64,000 nucleotides of DNA from Eleginops maclovinus. Its lineage: Eukaryota > Chordata > Actinopteri > Perciformes > Eleginopidae. Below, piece after piece: positions 1 to 48,408 of this stretch; the stretch's first letter is position 1, and each line of letters begins with the position of its first letter. The stretch is taken from NCBI RefSeq assembly GCF_036324505.1, contig NC_086362.1:13412453-13476452 (forward strand). The letters run 5' to 3'. A program made the position numbers and the translations under genes. A model generated the notes under the pieces. That model saw only the letters and a program-made list of their open reading frames with translations, was not told the DNA's origin and made no database searches.

Positions 1-538
1 GCTTTACTTCCACAGATGGTTATAGCTATCATTTCCGAGTGTTTTGAGCTCATAATACTGACTGCTTGTATGCAACCGGAAAAACATGGAGCAAGGGTTA
101 GGGTTGTTACCAGTGGTGTAGAAGTTGCAGGTATGGATTTATAATACAGAATATAAATAAACTAATAAGTTATTATGTTTTATTAAAGGTTTGGCTACCC
201 AGCAGTACATCAAGTCATTTAAATAATCCCGCCTTTACAAAGTGCAACACAGACATCAATAACATTAGTGCATTAATAATAATAAGAGTATATTTTGATG
301 CCAATTCTTTTCTACTTTTGCTGAGTACAAGTCTGAATGCAGGACTTTTACTTGTAACAGAGTAGCTTTACAATGTAGTATTTCTTCTTTTACTTAAGTT
401 AAGTACTTGTTACACCTCTAGTTGTTACTATACATTCAAAGAAACTTCATTTATCAATTTTACAGAAATACAGTGTATAGAAGTTAAAGATGTGAATATA
501 GTTGTGTATAATGTCGGTCAATGTGCATCAGTGGTCAC
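1..538. repeat. eml3 intron with a partial dispersed ACTCAAGTA-family copy (about 285-419)
   Basis: No exon found. Positions 285-419 contain GCAGGACTTTTACTTGTAAC followed by an AGTA-rich tail, matching the tail of the copies at 41,343-41,736 and 31,125-31,630. The rest is AT-rich unique-looking sequence. Confidence 0.6.
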
Positions 539-39657
<39,119 letters not shown>

Positions 39658-39813
39658 AATCCGAAATTGAACTTCTGGAAGATTTCTTTAGAAGGGAAGC
39701 CTGGACCGAGGTGTGTTTTCCATGCTGAGAGGAGTGTCAGCAGTCACACTCTGGGGACGTGTGTCAAACTCCCGGGGTTAGCATCAACAACACCGGAAAC
39801 GGGGGCTGTTTTC
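39658..39813 (-). other. eml3: eml3 5' UTR part of exon 2 of the transcript
   Basis: Upstream of the ATG the minus strand reads back to a good acceptor (TTTTTTACAG at about 39822-39814). The leader contains short upstream ORFs, for example one starting ATGGAAAACACACC and ending TAA before the main ATG. The boundary is inferred from splice consensus only. Confidence 0.5.
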
Positions 39814-40166
39814 CTGTAAAAAAGGAAGGCTGCTGTTTGTTAAACCATAGAAACAAATAATAATAAATAACTAAATCACGTGAATATCAATTAATTACAT
39901 AAATTAGGGTAAATAAAGGAACGAACTTAAAACACAGACACATCGCTGGGGGGAAAATTCAACGTGCCTCCGGAAGTGGTGTAGCTCATTATGGCTAGCT
40001 TGATGCTATTCGTTTCAGGGCACCATGCAGAGATGCGTTACGAAAGTCAAAAGCTGTATCAAAGTTCTATAAGCTCTCTCCAACAGTCTTCATTCTCCTT
40101 GTGTGACGCAGTAAACACTATCTAGCAGGAGTGTTAAAAAAAAGAAAGCCGTTTGAGGAAACTTAC

Positions 40167-40260
40167 ACACATTTCTCCTCGCCTGTCAAATCAAAGCTGT
40201 TCGTTTGAAAGCTATTTGGCGCCACTACGCGGCACTGTCATGTAGTGCACGCGCATTTCA
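40167..40260 (-). other. eml3: Candidate non-coding first exon / promoter region of eml3
   Basis: The minus strand shows a strong GTAAGT donor directly after GAGAAATGTGT at 40167, pairing with the acceptor at 39814. Just upstream (40,215-40,255) is a short CpG-containing stretch with GGCGCC and GCGCG. The right-hand limit (transcription start) is a guess. Confidence 0.4.
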
Positions 40261-40980
40261 TCAGTGTAGAGCAGAAACTATGATTTACGGATTTACGTTT
40301 TAATTCTGTGTTTGTCAATCTTACCACCAAAATGTCCTTAAAGTACTAAAAGTGAAAGTGCTGAATAATTGCACATTTAAGCACCATATATATTTTACAT
40401 TTTTGTAAAATAAAATATGTCTTTTTCATAATTATAATGCAATAATGTGTTTATCACTTCAATGTTGCACCCGGTAAAAGTAGGGTTTATTTGAATTACT
40501 TAATTTACTACTGGGTAGCTTAACCTATAATAGTATATAATAATTTATCAGTTTATTTATAATGTTTATGAATAATCTAAAAGTGCAAAGTAGGTAGTAA
40601 CTAAATATGTTAAATAAATGTAGTGGAGTAAAAAGTACAACATTTGCCTACAAATTGTTGTTGAGTAAAAGTATAAAATATGATGGCGTGAAAATACTCA
40701 AGGAATGGACAGTGCCTAAATTCTTTACTTGAGTACAGTACAAAAGTACTTCGTTACATTACAACATTTTTCATGTTTCCTTTCACATAATTTGACTTTC
40801 TATAACGAAAATAGGAGCAACAATAAATTGACGAGAGTCCATTTTAGAGAAATCTCAAACAGTTTCAAAAGGCGTTCAGCAGCACCGTCAGTGGTTGCGG
40901 AACCTTTATTCGCCCATGTTTCTGTTGTTTGGGGGAAGCCAATGTGTGTAGGACCCGGATGTTCTGCCGGCGTTTCATCA
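40260..40980. promoter_or_regulatory. Divergent promoter interval between eml3 and ecsit
   Basis: The first exon of eml3 (minus) and the apparent first exon of ecsit (plus) lie back to back with about 0.7 kb between them. The ecsit-proximal part (40,860-40,990) is less AT-rich and has a CCAAT box at about 40,949. The middle is occupied by the mobile element at 40,478-40,765. No TATA box stands out. Inferred from gene layout. Confidence 0.45.
40478..40765 (-). mobile_element. Dispersed ACTCAAGTA-family element in the eml3/ecsit intergenic region
   Basis: Contains AATGTAGTGGAGTAAAAAGT, GAGTAAAAGTATAAAATATG and TACTTGAGTACAGTACAAAA, the reverse-orientation wording of the family. Confidence 0.75.
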
Positions 40981-41047
40981 TGGAGGCTTCCAAGGAGAGG
41001 GATATCTGAAGGAGACTGTTTTCTTCGTACATCTGTCATTATAAATG
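40900..41047 (+). other. ecsit: Candidate non-coding first exon of ecsit with an upstream ORF
   Basis: A GTGGGT donor candidate at 41,048 precedes the coding exon, which has an acceptor at 41,884. Within it, ATG at 40980 opens a 9-codon ORF (MEASKERDI) ending TGA at 41009. Both exon edges are guesses. Confidence 0.35.
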
Positions 41048-41342
41048 GTGGGTTTTGAGTACGGGATATAAAGCTTTATATTTGTTGTCTGAAATATACC
41101 TCAGTCATGGATTGCGGAATCGAAAAATCCAAATAAGGTGATTGACACTTAGCCATTAACAGCTACTATAACTGTATATGTGAACCTTCAGAGACAGATG
41201 TGTCTTTAATGTTTACTAGCATCTATGCAAATATGAATACGCGACAACCCTTAGCAGCAACAGTTAGCTGAAGAACGGTTAGCAATAGAGTCACTCTTCA
41301 GGTCGGATATAGTAAATGCATTATGCACAATGTATTATACTC

Positions 41343-41736
41343 AGTAGTGTAATGTAATAAGTACATTTACTCAAGTACTGTACTTAAGTAAAACATTTAG
41401 CTACTGGTACTTAATTTGAGTATTTTGAAATTATGCTGCACTATACTTTTACTTCATTACAGCATGTGCATATATAGTTACTTGTTACTTTTCAAATTTA
41501 AGTTAATTCAAAATATAACACATTATTATATATTATAAATATTATAGTTTAAACTGACCATTAGTGTGTACAATTTAAATATCTGGTTTTAGGCGTTTTG
41601 AATAAGGTTTTCAATACTTAATTTACTTTACTTTAGTTCAATTTTCCACGCAGGACTTTTACTTGTAACTGAATATTTTGACACTGCAGTATTGCTACTT
41701 TTATTTAAGTAAATGATCTGAGTACTTATTCCACCG
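41343..41736 (+). mobile_element. Dispersed ACTCAAGTA-family element in ecsit 5' intron
   Basis: Runs from CAGTAGTGTAATGTAATAAG to GTAAATGATCTGAGTACTTA and TTCCACCGCTGA. It carries GCAGGACTTTTACTTGTAAC shared with the copy at 285. Confidence 0.8.
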
Positions 41737-41908
41737 CTGACTATGGGATTCACAACCAAATGCAAAGTGGTGCTGTGACACTATTGGAGTATAACAGTCT
41801 TACCAGAGTGCCTTGAATGCAGGTTTTTAGAAGAATTCAGCTTTTCTGAACACTGTCCATGTCCTGTCTCTGCCCTGTTTGCAGTTCTGTTTCGTGAAAG
41901 TCAGTGTG

Positions 41909-41923
41909 ATGGATCTACGATGA
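41909..41923 (+). promoter_or_regulatory. 4-codon upstream ORF overlapping the ecsit start (ATGA)
   Basis: ATG at 41909 reads Met-Asp-Leu-Arg and stops at TGA 41921-41923. That stop overlaps the ecsit start codon (41920-41922) in the sequence ATGA. Confidence 0.8.
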
Positions 41924-42060
41924 AGTGTGCCCGCTGCCTGCTCAAGCTGCAGAGTCTCCGGCTGCTGGGACAGTCTGCCCGGCCTGCAGCTCAGCATGGA
42001 GCTCTGCTACAGCCAGCCTCCTCCTCTCAGCCTCACATGCTGCAAAACACCCAGCACCAG
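41920..42060 (+). CDS. ecsit: ecsit coding exon 1 (targeting sequence)
   Basis: The exon begins at acceptor TTTGCAG (41885). ATG at 41920 gives [20 protein letters not shown] and ends NTQHQ at a GTACAC donor, phase 0. This start is chosen because it is the first in-frame ATG and gives a basic, Ser/Leu/Arg-rich presequence. Confidence 0.85.
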
Positions 42061-45000
42061 GTACACTTTAATCACCTTCACAATACTTTACTGTCCATTA
42101 TATTAACATATAATGGACATGTGTCTTTGGCACTGGCAAGTAAGATAAAATAACACTCTCCATACTCAGTACAACATACAATTCGTACACACAAAAAAAG
42201 TGGCAGTCTAAATAAAAAGTCCCGAGTTGTTCTTCCACTGACTTAAAAAAGGAATGATCTTGAGTCTTGATTAAGGGGCTTAAGTCTGAGTCAAGGACTA
42301 ATCTCCACTCATAGTAACATACTCCATGTAACGAGTAATATTACATGAAGCAAATAATTGCACAAACATGTCTCTTTCTGAACAATTCCTGAATTTTTGG
42401 ATACACCTCACTTATCAGCACTTTCAATTCCAATGATCCAATATCATAAAATAATACACACTTGTTTATTTTGCCCTGCAGCCTTTCCTGTGGCTCTCCC
42501 TGCGCTTACCCTGTTAAAAAAGCATTTGCCATCTCCAATCCCACCACCCACCTGTCTCCAATATACTGTATACATAATCACCAGGGGCCCAAACCACCTT
42601 GAAAATAAAAGCATATCGAATTACTTTGAATAATGACACTAAATAATAATACATGTAATATAAAGCAGGGACATAAATGTTGAACTATTAAATAATATAA
42701 GTCAATAGCTCCAACAATATAATTCCAACTTATTTCCAACACATTATAGGTGCTAAGGCGTTTCCATAGGAGCCCGACGCATGACAAGGACCGACCCATA
42801 CCTGCAGACTTCTTCGATGAGGACGACAAGAAAAAGGACAAGTCTTTAGTCACCCATGACGACCTGTTTGAGCAGGTGGCCAGGGAGACCAAAACCAAGG
42901 CCACGTTCAACAAAGTGGTGGAGGTCTTCATCAAGCAGGACGTGAGGCGCCGCGGCCACGTGGAGTTCATCTACGCCGCGCTGCAGAAAATGCCCGAGTT
43001 CGGCGTGGAGAAAGACCTGGCCGTCTACAACAAGCTGCTGGACGTTTTCCCCAAAGAGGTGTTTGTGCCGCGGAACTTTATCCAGACAATGTTCAACCAC
43101 TACCCCCGCCAGCAGGAGTGTGGAGTGCAGCTGCTGGAGCAGATGGAGAGCTATGGTAGGTGACAGGACTCAGTCTGCTCAGGGACATTTCTGTACGGTA
43201 TACCGGTGTAGCATTGTCTATCCATCTCAATAATAATAATAATACACTTTATTCATTTAGTGCCTTTTTGCTTCCAAATTCCTCATCGCAGAAATTCGAC
43301 ATTTATTATTCCTGACATTCATCACTTTCATTATATCATTTTTAACCCATAATTCTTTCAAATGTTTGTTAAGTTCAGCATCAGCTTTTCCGCATACAGC
43401 ATTGACACTGTAATTTCTTTAGGAATTCTCTAGTTACAACATGCTTTCACAGAGAACAGCACACTGGTAAAAAAAAAAAAAGAAAGCGAGAGCAAGTGAC
43501 CTAAAATAATAAAACTAAAATACACAGATTAAAAATAAATGGGAAAAAGGAAATCACATGAAAAGCTATTCTAAAAAAGGGAGTTTTAAAAGGGACCAGC
43601 AGAGGGATTTCTAACTCATGCCACGGAGGAGTGAATCCCAGTAATCTAATCTACTGGTGGTGAAAGCATGGATGAGTTTCCAGATTTAGGGTTAATAGGA
43701 AAGATCAGATTTTTGTAATATTTCTGAGGTGATGAAATCATGATTGAATCCTTGAATTGACATGTTTGTCTAAACTGTGTTTATGGTTGAAAAGGACGCC
43801 AAGATTTTTTCAATGATAAACTGGGAGAGAGAACCAAGACTGCCTGTGTGGTGGCAGTATCAACATGACCGATAATCATCGCTTTTATCAGCATTACGCT
43901 GCAGGAAATGTTGTGACATCCATTTGCAGATTTCATGGAGGCAGTTGAGGAGATTGACGGTGTTATGGGAGTGGTTTGCAGTTTGAATACATCTGGATAA
44001 AGCTAAAGTGATGTTGTGCTTACGGATGATGAAATGATCAGTCTTTATGATTGTGTTTCAGGTATCATGCCCAACGTTGAGACCAAAGTCCTGCTGATCC
44101 AGATCTTTGGAGCGAAGGGCCACGCCGTGAGGAAGTACCAGCGCATGATGTACTGGTTCCCCAGATTCCAAAACACAAACCCCTACCCCATCCCCAAGTA
44201 CCTGCCGGAAGACCCCGTGGACCTGGCCCACTTCAGCCTGGCACGCATAGCTGATGACCGGGATGCTAAAGTCACCGTGTATCAGGTACAACTTTAGGAA
44301 ATAAGTTTGTGCCATGTTCAGATGAATGTCAGAGGCCTATCTTAGCATCAGAGTAGTATTCCGATTCTTTACTTTACCACACTGTAAAAATACTCAATTT
44401 CAAGTAAAAGTACTGCATAGAGAATAGTATTTAGGTAAAAGTATTTAAGTACGAATAGGGAAATGTATTTTAAGTATAAGGAGTAAAAGTATTCATTGCC
44501 AAAAATGTTTAAATATTTTAAAGCAAAGGCAGGAATTTCACATTTAAGAATCTGGAACTGTGAAATATTTTTGAGACAAAAAATATATTTTCTGCCAATT
44601 AATTTTCAGTTAACCAGCTCGTGTTTTATTGACTGTACTAAAATCAAATGTTGTGTTAAGCTCCGTGATTGACATATCTTTTATCTTTTGATGATTCCTA
44701 CGCAAATAGAAATGTAAAAACAACCAGTTCTGCTGGAACATTTCCTCTATACAACTGAGTCCTTCTTCCCATTGCCTGTGTCTTTAGATATAGCATGCTT
44801 TGCTTCAGGCAGAATAGGAGAGATTTTGTAAATACACTATGGTACCAAACCTGACAGCCTCCCTGACTCAAGAAATAATTTCAATAAGTATATTATAGAC
44901 TTTTTGCCAAGCTAGCTGTTTCCTCCAGCATTTAGTCTTTAAGATAAGATGTACTTTATTGATTCCAAATTGGAAAAAATGTTGAACTAAATTTGTTTAA

Positions 45001-47559
45001 CACTAAACTCCCCAACATCTAACACCATAATGATACTATTTTACTCAGTTTAACTAATTCATCTTTATGAGAGCTGCAGTTTTGGAATTTCTTACCATCA
45101 AAAAGAATATCAAAAACCCACAAAAGAACAGATCCTGCCCAAGAAGCACCTACGCAATGCTTAGTGAGATTGTGTTCCCGGGCTTGATTTGTCATCAGGG
45201 TAAATGAATATCAAGTATGGTTTTAATTTATGACTCAAATTTCTGATTCATACCGCTCTGTGTATCTTCTCTCCCCACCAGCTGCCCTGCACAGACATCA
45301 CAGAGAGTGGAGAGGAGATCACACTTCCACATGTAGTCGGTATGGAAACTGTTTTGTCTGCAGTTTTATTGTGGTCTACAGGATTCCCACTGTCCCACAC
45401 AAGGGGATTTAAGAAAAGATGTGGGATTGTGTGTAAAGTTCTGTATAGAGCTGAATTTATATACATATTTTCTGATGTTGCATACTTTGCAGCATAATTG
45501 CAGTGAATGCTTTTAAGCCTAACTGGAAACCAAACAAGCAAACTGAAACAAAGCAGGAAACTGTATTCTCACCATCAAACAAATGTTGAATTAATACAAT
45601 GGTGGGATCAAATCCATATATATACTCAGACCTTTCCTCGCTCTCTTTGTCTCCTTTCCTTCCTGTGTCGGCCCCAGGTATCCAGAGCCCCAGCCAGATG
45701 GAGCTGCTGGCCAAGCATAACCCGAGCCGGCCGGTGTTTGTGGAGGGCCCCTTCCCTCTGTGGCTCCGGAAGAAGTGTGTGTACTACTACGTCCTCAGAG
45801 CGGACCCCGTGCCGCCTGAAGAGAAGGTGGGAAAACCGTCTTCTATAATCTGATAAGTTAGTAATGCACACCAGTGTTGGTGTCGAAAAACATTGACCAC
45901 ATTTAAAGGATTACGTCCACATGCTACTCAGCAGTAAATAATATAATTCAAATGAGTTTCACCTTTTAAAAGATTGATAAACACATTAATGAGAGTACTT
46001 CTTCTGATTGCAACTGATGCAGCTGTATCTGTGTCCCCCTCCCCCCATCAGGTGGAGGAGCCCTATGACCCCGAGAGATCTTTGGCTTATCCTCTGCAGC
46101 TGGACCTGGAACTGGACCGTGACCTCGGGGACGAGGAGAGCTTCGATGTGGAAGACTGTAAGACACTGAACTGATGTGTTAATGACGTTGACGGTGTTCA
46201 GAATGGAAGCAGAGGAAGCTCATATGGAGTGTATCGGAGCTATACATGGACTTATAATAGTTCTTAGTTTAATATTTATTTTCGTGCAGTTTTGTCAGTA
46301 GTAAATGTATTATTATTTAATGCTATTACACAGCTTAATTAAATACTCAATTCTGATTGGTCAGTTTGGACATTTCAGAGGTTGTTAATACTCGATAACA
46401 CCGTCGGCTAAGCAAAAAAATGACTGTTGCTAAGGAGGATCAAGGGAGAGAAGGAGAGAGGTTAAAAGACAGAGTGTTGGGACAGGAAGTAAACACTAAC
46501 AGGGACAGGAGAAGGACACAGACAGGAAGTAAACACTAACAGGAACAGCAGAAGGAGACAGACAGGAAGTAAACACTAACAAGAACAGCAGCAGAAGAAG
46601 ACAGACAGGAAGTAAACACTAACAGGAACAGCCGAAGAAGACAGACAGGAAGTAAACACTAACAGGAACAGCCGAAGAAGACAGACAGGAATTAAACGCT
46701 AAAAGGAACAGCAGAAGAAGACAGACAGGAAGTAAACACTAACAGGAACAGCCGAAGAAGACAGACAGGAGGTAAACGCTAAAAGGAACAGCCGAAGAAG
46801 ACAGACAGGAAGTAAACACTAACAGGAACAGCAGAAGGAGACAGGCAGGAAGTAAACGCTAACAGGAACTTGTTAGTGGAAAATAAACTGGAACAGACGT
46901 AAATAACCTACTTATTATTTAAGTTACTTGAAGTATTTTCTTGTAATTTTATTTTGAAGGCAGCTTTAGGTGATTTGGTGATAATTGTATTTATTGGAGA
47001 CAGGTTTGTCCAAATTTGGGATAAATAAAGTATTTCTGATAATGATTAGCGCACGAGCATGTTTTTTACCAGGGAAAACCCAGGGTGAAAGCATTGTTCT
47101 TTATATGGTGAATTACTGGAATACTCAAAATAAATGAACAAAGACGACGTCCTTCCTTGGACACAAATATCTCCCTGAGTAGGATTCCCTTTCTGGGGCC
47201 TCAGCAGCAGTTTTATTCTGAGTTAAATGTTTCTGTTTAATCTCGGTGCTACAGAGTGTGTAATGAGGATGTTGTGTGTGTTTTGTCCAGTGGACGAGGG
47301 TGCAGTGTTCGCCATGTGTATGACCAGTCAGGGGGACCAGGCCGTCCTCAACCAGTGGATCTCCGGCCTCCAGCAGAACAACCCCATCCTGGGCCGGGTC
47401 CCGACTTTGTTCCGCCTGGAGCAGGGGCCCAGGGAACTGCAGGGGGGCCATCAAACAGTGTCAGACCACAGGCACAGGCCAGACCCCGAGACCCAGAGAG
47501 AGGAAGAAGAGGTAACAGTGGAAGAAGAGCCGAGGAGGAGCCAGGGGATGAAACAGTGA
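41920..47559 (+). CDS. ecsit: ecsit, evolutionarily conserved signaling intermediate in Toll pathway (mitochondrial complex I assembly)
   Basis: Seven coding exons: 41920-42060, 42750-43155, 44062-44285, 45282-45339, 45678-45826, 46052-46157 and 47291-47559. All introns are GT-AG and all phases agree, giving 450 codons (human about 431). ECSIT is part of the mitochondrial complex I assembly complex with NDUFAF1 and ACAD9, and an adaptor with TRAF6 in Toll signalling and with Smads in BMP signalling. Residues 1-27 are basic and amphipathic, fitting a mitochondrial presequence. Residues from about 48 match the family core: [94 protein letters not shown] and [20 protein letters not shown]. The acidic tail ends SQGMKQ. 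The gene is intact and divergent from eml3. Confidence 0.97.
42750..43155 (+). CDS. ecsit: ecsit coding exon 2 (core domain)
   Basis: Acceptor ACATTATAG and donor GTAGGT. Encodes [20 protein letters not shown] through QLLEQMESY, the most conserved part of ECSIT, which has pentatricopeptide-like helices. Confidence 0.97.
43156..44061. other. ecsit intron 2; AT-rich, probable LINE/SINE-tail remnant near its start
   Basis: AATAATAATAATACACTTTA at about 43,230 resembles a reversed retroelement tail. Nothing else was recognised. Confidence 0.35.
44062..44285 (+). CDS. ecsit: ecsit coding exon 3
   Basis: Acceptor GTGTTTCAG and donor GTACAA. Encodes [20 protein letters not shown] through [19 protein letters not shown] and KVTVYQ. 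Confidence 0.97.
44286..45281. other. ecsit intron 3 with dispersed-repeat fragments
   Basis: 44,385-44,530 carries AGTAAAAGTA/AAGTAAAAG wording of the ACTCAAGTA family in reverse. 44,942-44,985 (GTACTTTATTGATTCCAAAT) matches the reversed GGGAT-AATAAAGTA tail also seen at 47,015 and 54,160. Confidence 0.5.
45282..45339 (+). CDS. ecsit: ecsit coding exon 4
   Basis: Acceptor CCCCACCAG and donor GTATGG. Encodes [19 protein letters not shown], aligning with the short VPLPKDS...PHIVG segment of human ECSIT. Confidence 0.9.
45678..45826 (+). CDS. ecsit: ecsit coding exon 5
   Basis: Acceptor GCCCCAG and donor GTGGGA. Encodes [40 protein letters not shown] and [10 protein letters not shown]. Confidence 0.97.
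46052..46157 (+). CDS. ecsit: ecsit coding exon 6
   Basis: Acceptor CCCCATCAG and donor GTAAGA. Encodes [20 protein letters not shown], then [15 protein letters not shown]. Confidence 0.95.
46480..46868 (+). repeat. 40-bp minisatellite in ecsit intron 6
   Basis: About ten units of roughly 40 bp containing GACAGGAAGTAAACACTAAC and AGGAACAGC(C/A)GAAGAAGACA. The given strand is strongly purine-rich. Units diverge mainly in the AGCAGAAGGAG/AGCCGAAGAAG part and by AAACGCT for AAACACT. Confidence 0.95.
46985..47042 (+). mobile_element. Retroelement-tail-like sequence
   Basis: TTTGTCCAAATTTGGGATAA followed by ATAAAGTATTTCTGATAATG resembles LINE 3' ends (GGGATCAATAAAGTAT). A reverse copy lies at 54,155-54,200. 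Confidence 0.4.
47291..47559 (+). CDS. ecsit: ecsit coding exon 7 (C-terminus)
   Basis: Acceptor TTTGTCCAG. Encodes [20 protein letters not shown] through [19 protein letters not shown] and an acidic tail ([20 protein letters not shown]), then a stop at 47557-47559. Confidence 0.95.
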
Positions 47560-47677
47560 GCAGACTGTGGGCTAAAGACTGAAAGGAACATACTGTATAT
47601 GTGGGATTTATAGATATATGTCCATGTTGGGGTGGGGCTGGATCAGATTTCACCAGGGACACACCAACTCTGCAGTA

Positions 47678-47699
47678 AATAAATATCATTTAAAATAAA
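47678..47699 (+). terminator. ecsit polyadenylation signals
   Basis: AATAAA at 47678-47683 and again at 47694-47699, about 120-140 bp after the stop codon. Confidence 0.7.
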
Positions 47700-48295
47700 T
47701 GTGGTGATTTATCTACATTTAAATCATCTTAAGCAATGGTTCCCAGAATAATGATATCAAAGCAGCAAAATAAAGATTCAAACACACAAATGTCTTTTCA
47801 TGGTTTAATTGAACATGTATGTACTTTAAAATAAATGTATTTCTATATGTTAAAACATCATTAAATTAACAAGGGATGCTTTTTAATTTAAAGTGAATAG
47901 TCATAAATCTATTTTTCTACTTATTTCCCCACACGTCCATCCCACCTCAAACCCAGACCTACATGTGATGCTGTCCGCTCAGGTTTGAATGGAAAATCAT
48001 GTTTACTAAATTGGAAAATCTGCATGTAGGAAAGCAATACTCCTCCTCTAAACAGCTAAGTAATAAAATCCTGTCACCATCCTATCTACGGTATCAGTTC
48101 AGTCTTGTTTCATCGGGCTGAAATCCTGTTCTTACAGAGTGCAGTATGTGCTTTCATGTGTCTTTTTTTACTGAGAAGAGGCATCCGGATCTCTGGAGCC
48201 GTGCCAGTGAGACCATCTGGTTCTCTGTCCCCTCTCTCACCGGGGCCTTCTCCCTGATTGCTACGTTTAGGCAGTGGGGTGGGTTGGGGGGCAGC

Positions 48296-48408
48296 TTTAG
48301 GAAGAGTCCTGATTGTTCCAAACTTCCTCCATTTAACGATCATCAAGCGTACCGTGGCCTTGGGAACCTGAAATGGTTTACATGTTTTTGTAGCATCGGC
48401 AAGGTATA
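48296..48408. mobile_element. Tc1/mariner fragment
   Basis: GAGTCCTGATTGTTCCAAAC, TTCCTCCATTTAACGATCAT and CCGTGGCCTTGGGAACCT match the wording of fish Tc1-like fossils as recalled. Ends not preserved. Confidence 0.5.
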
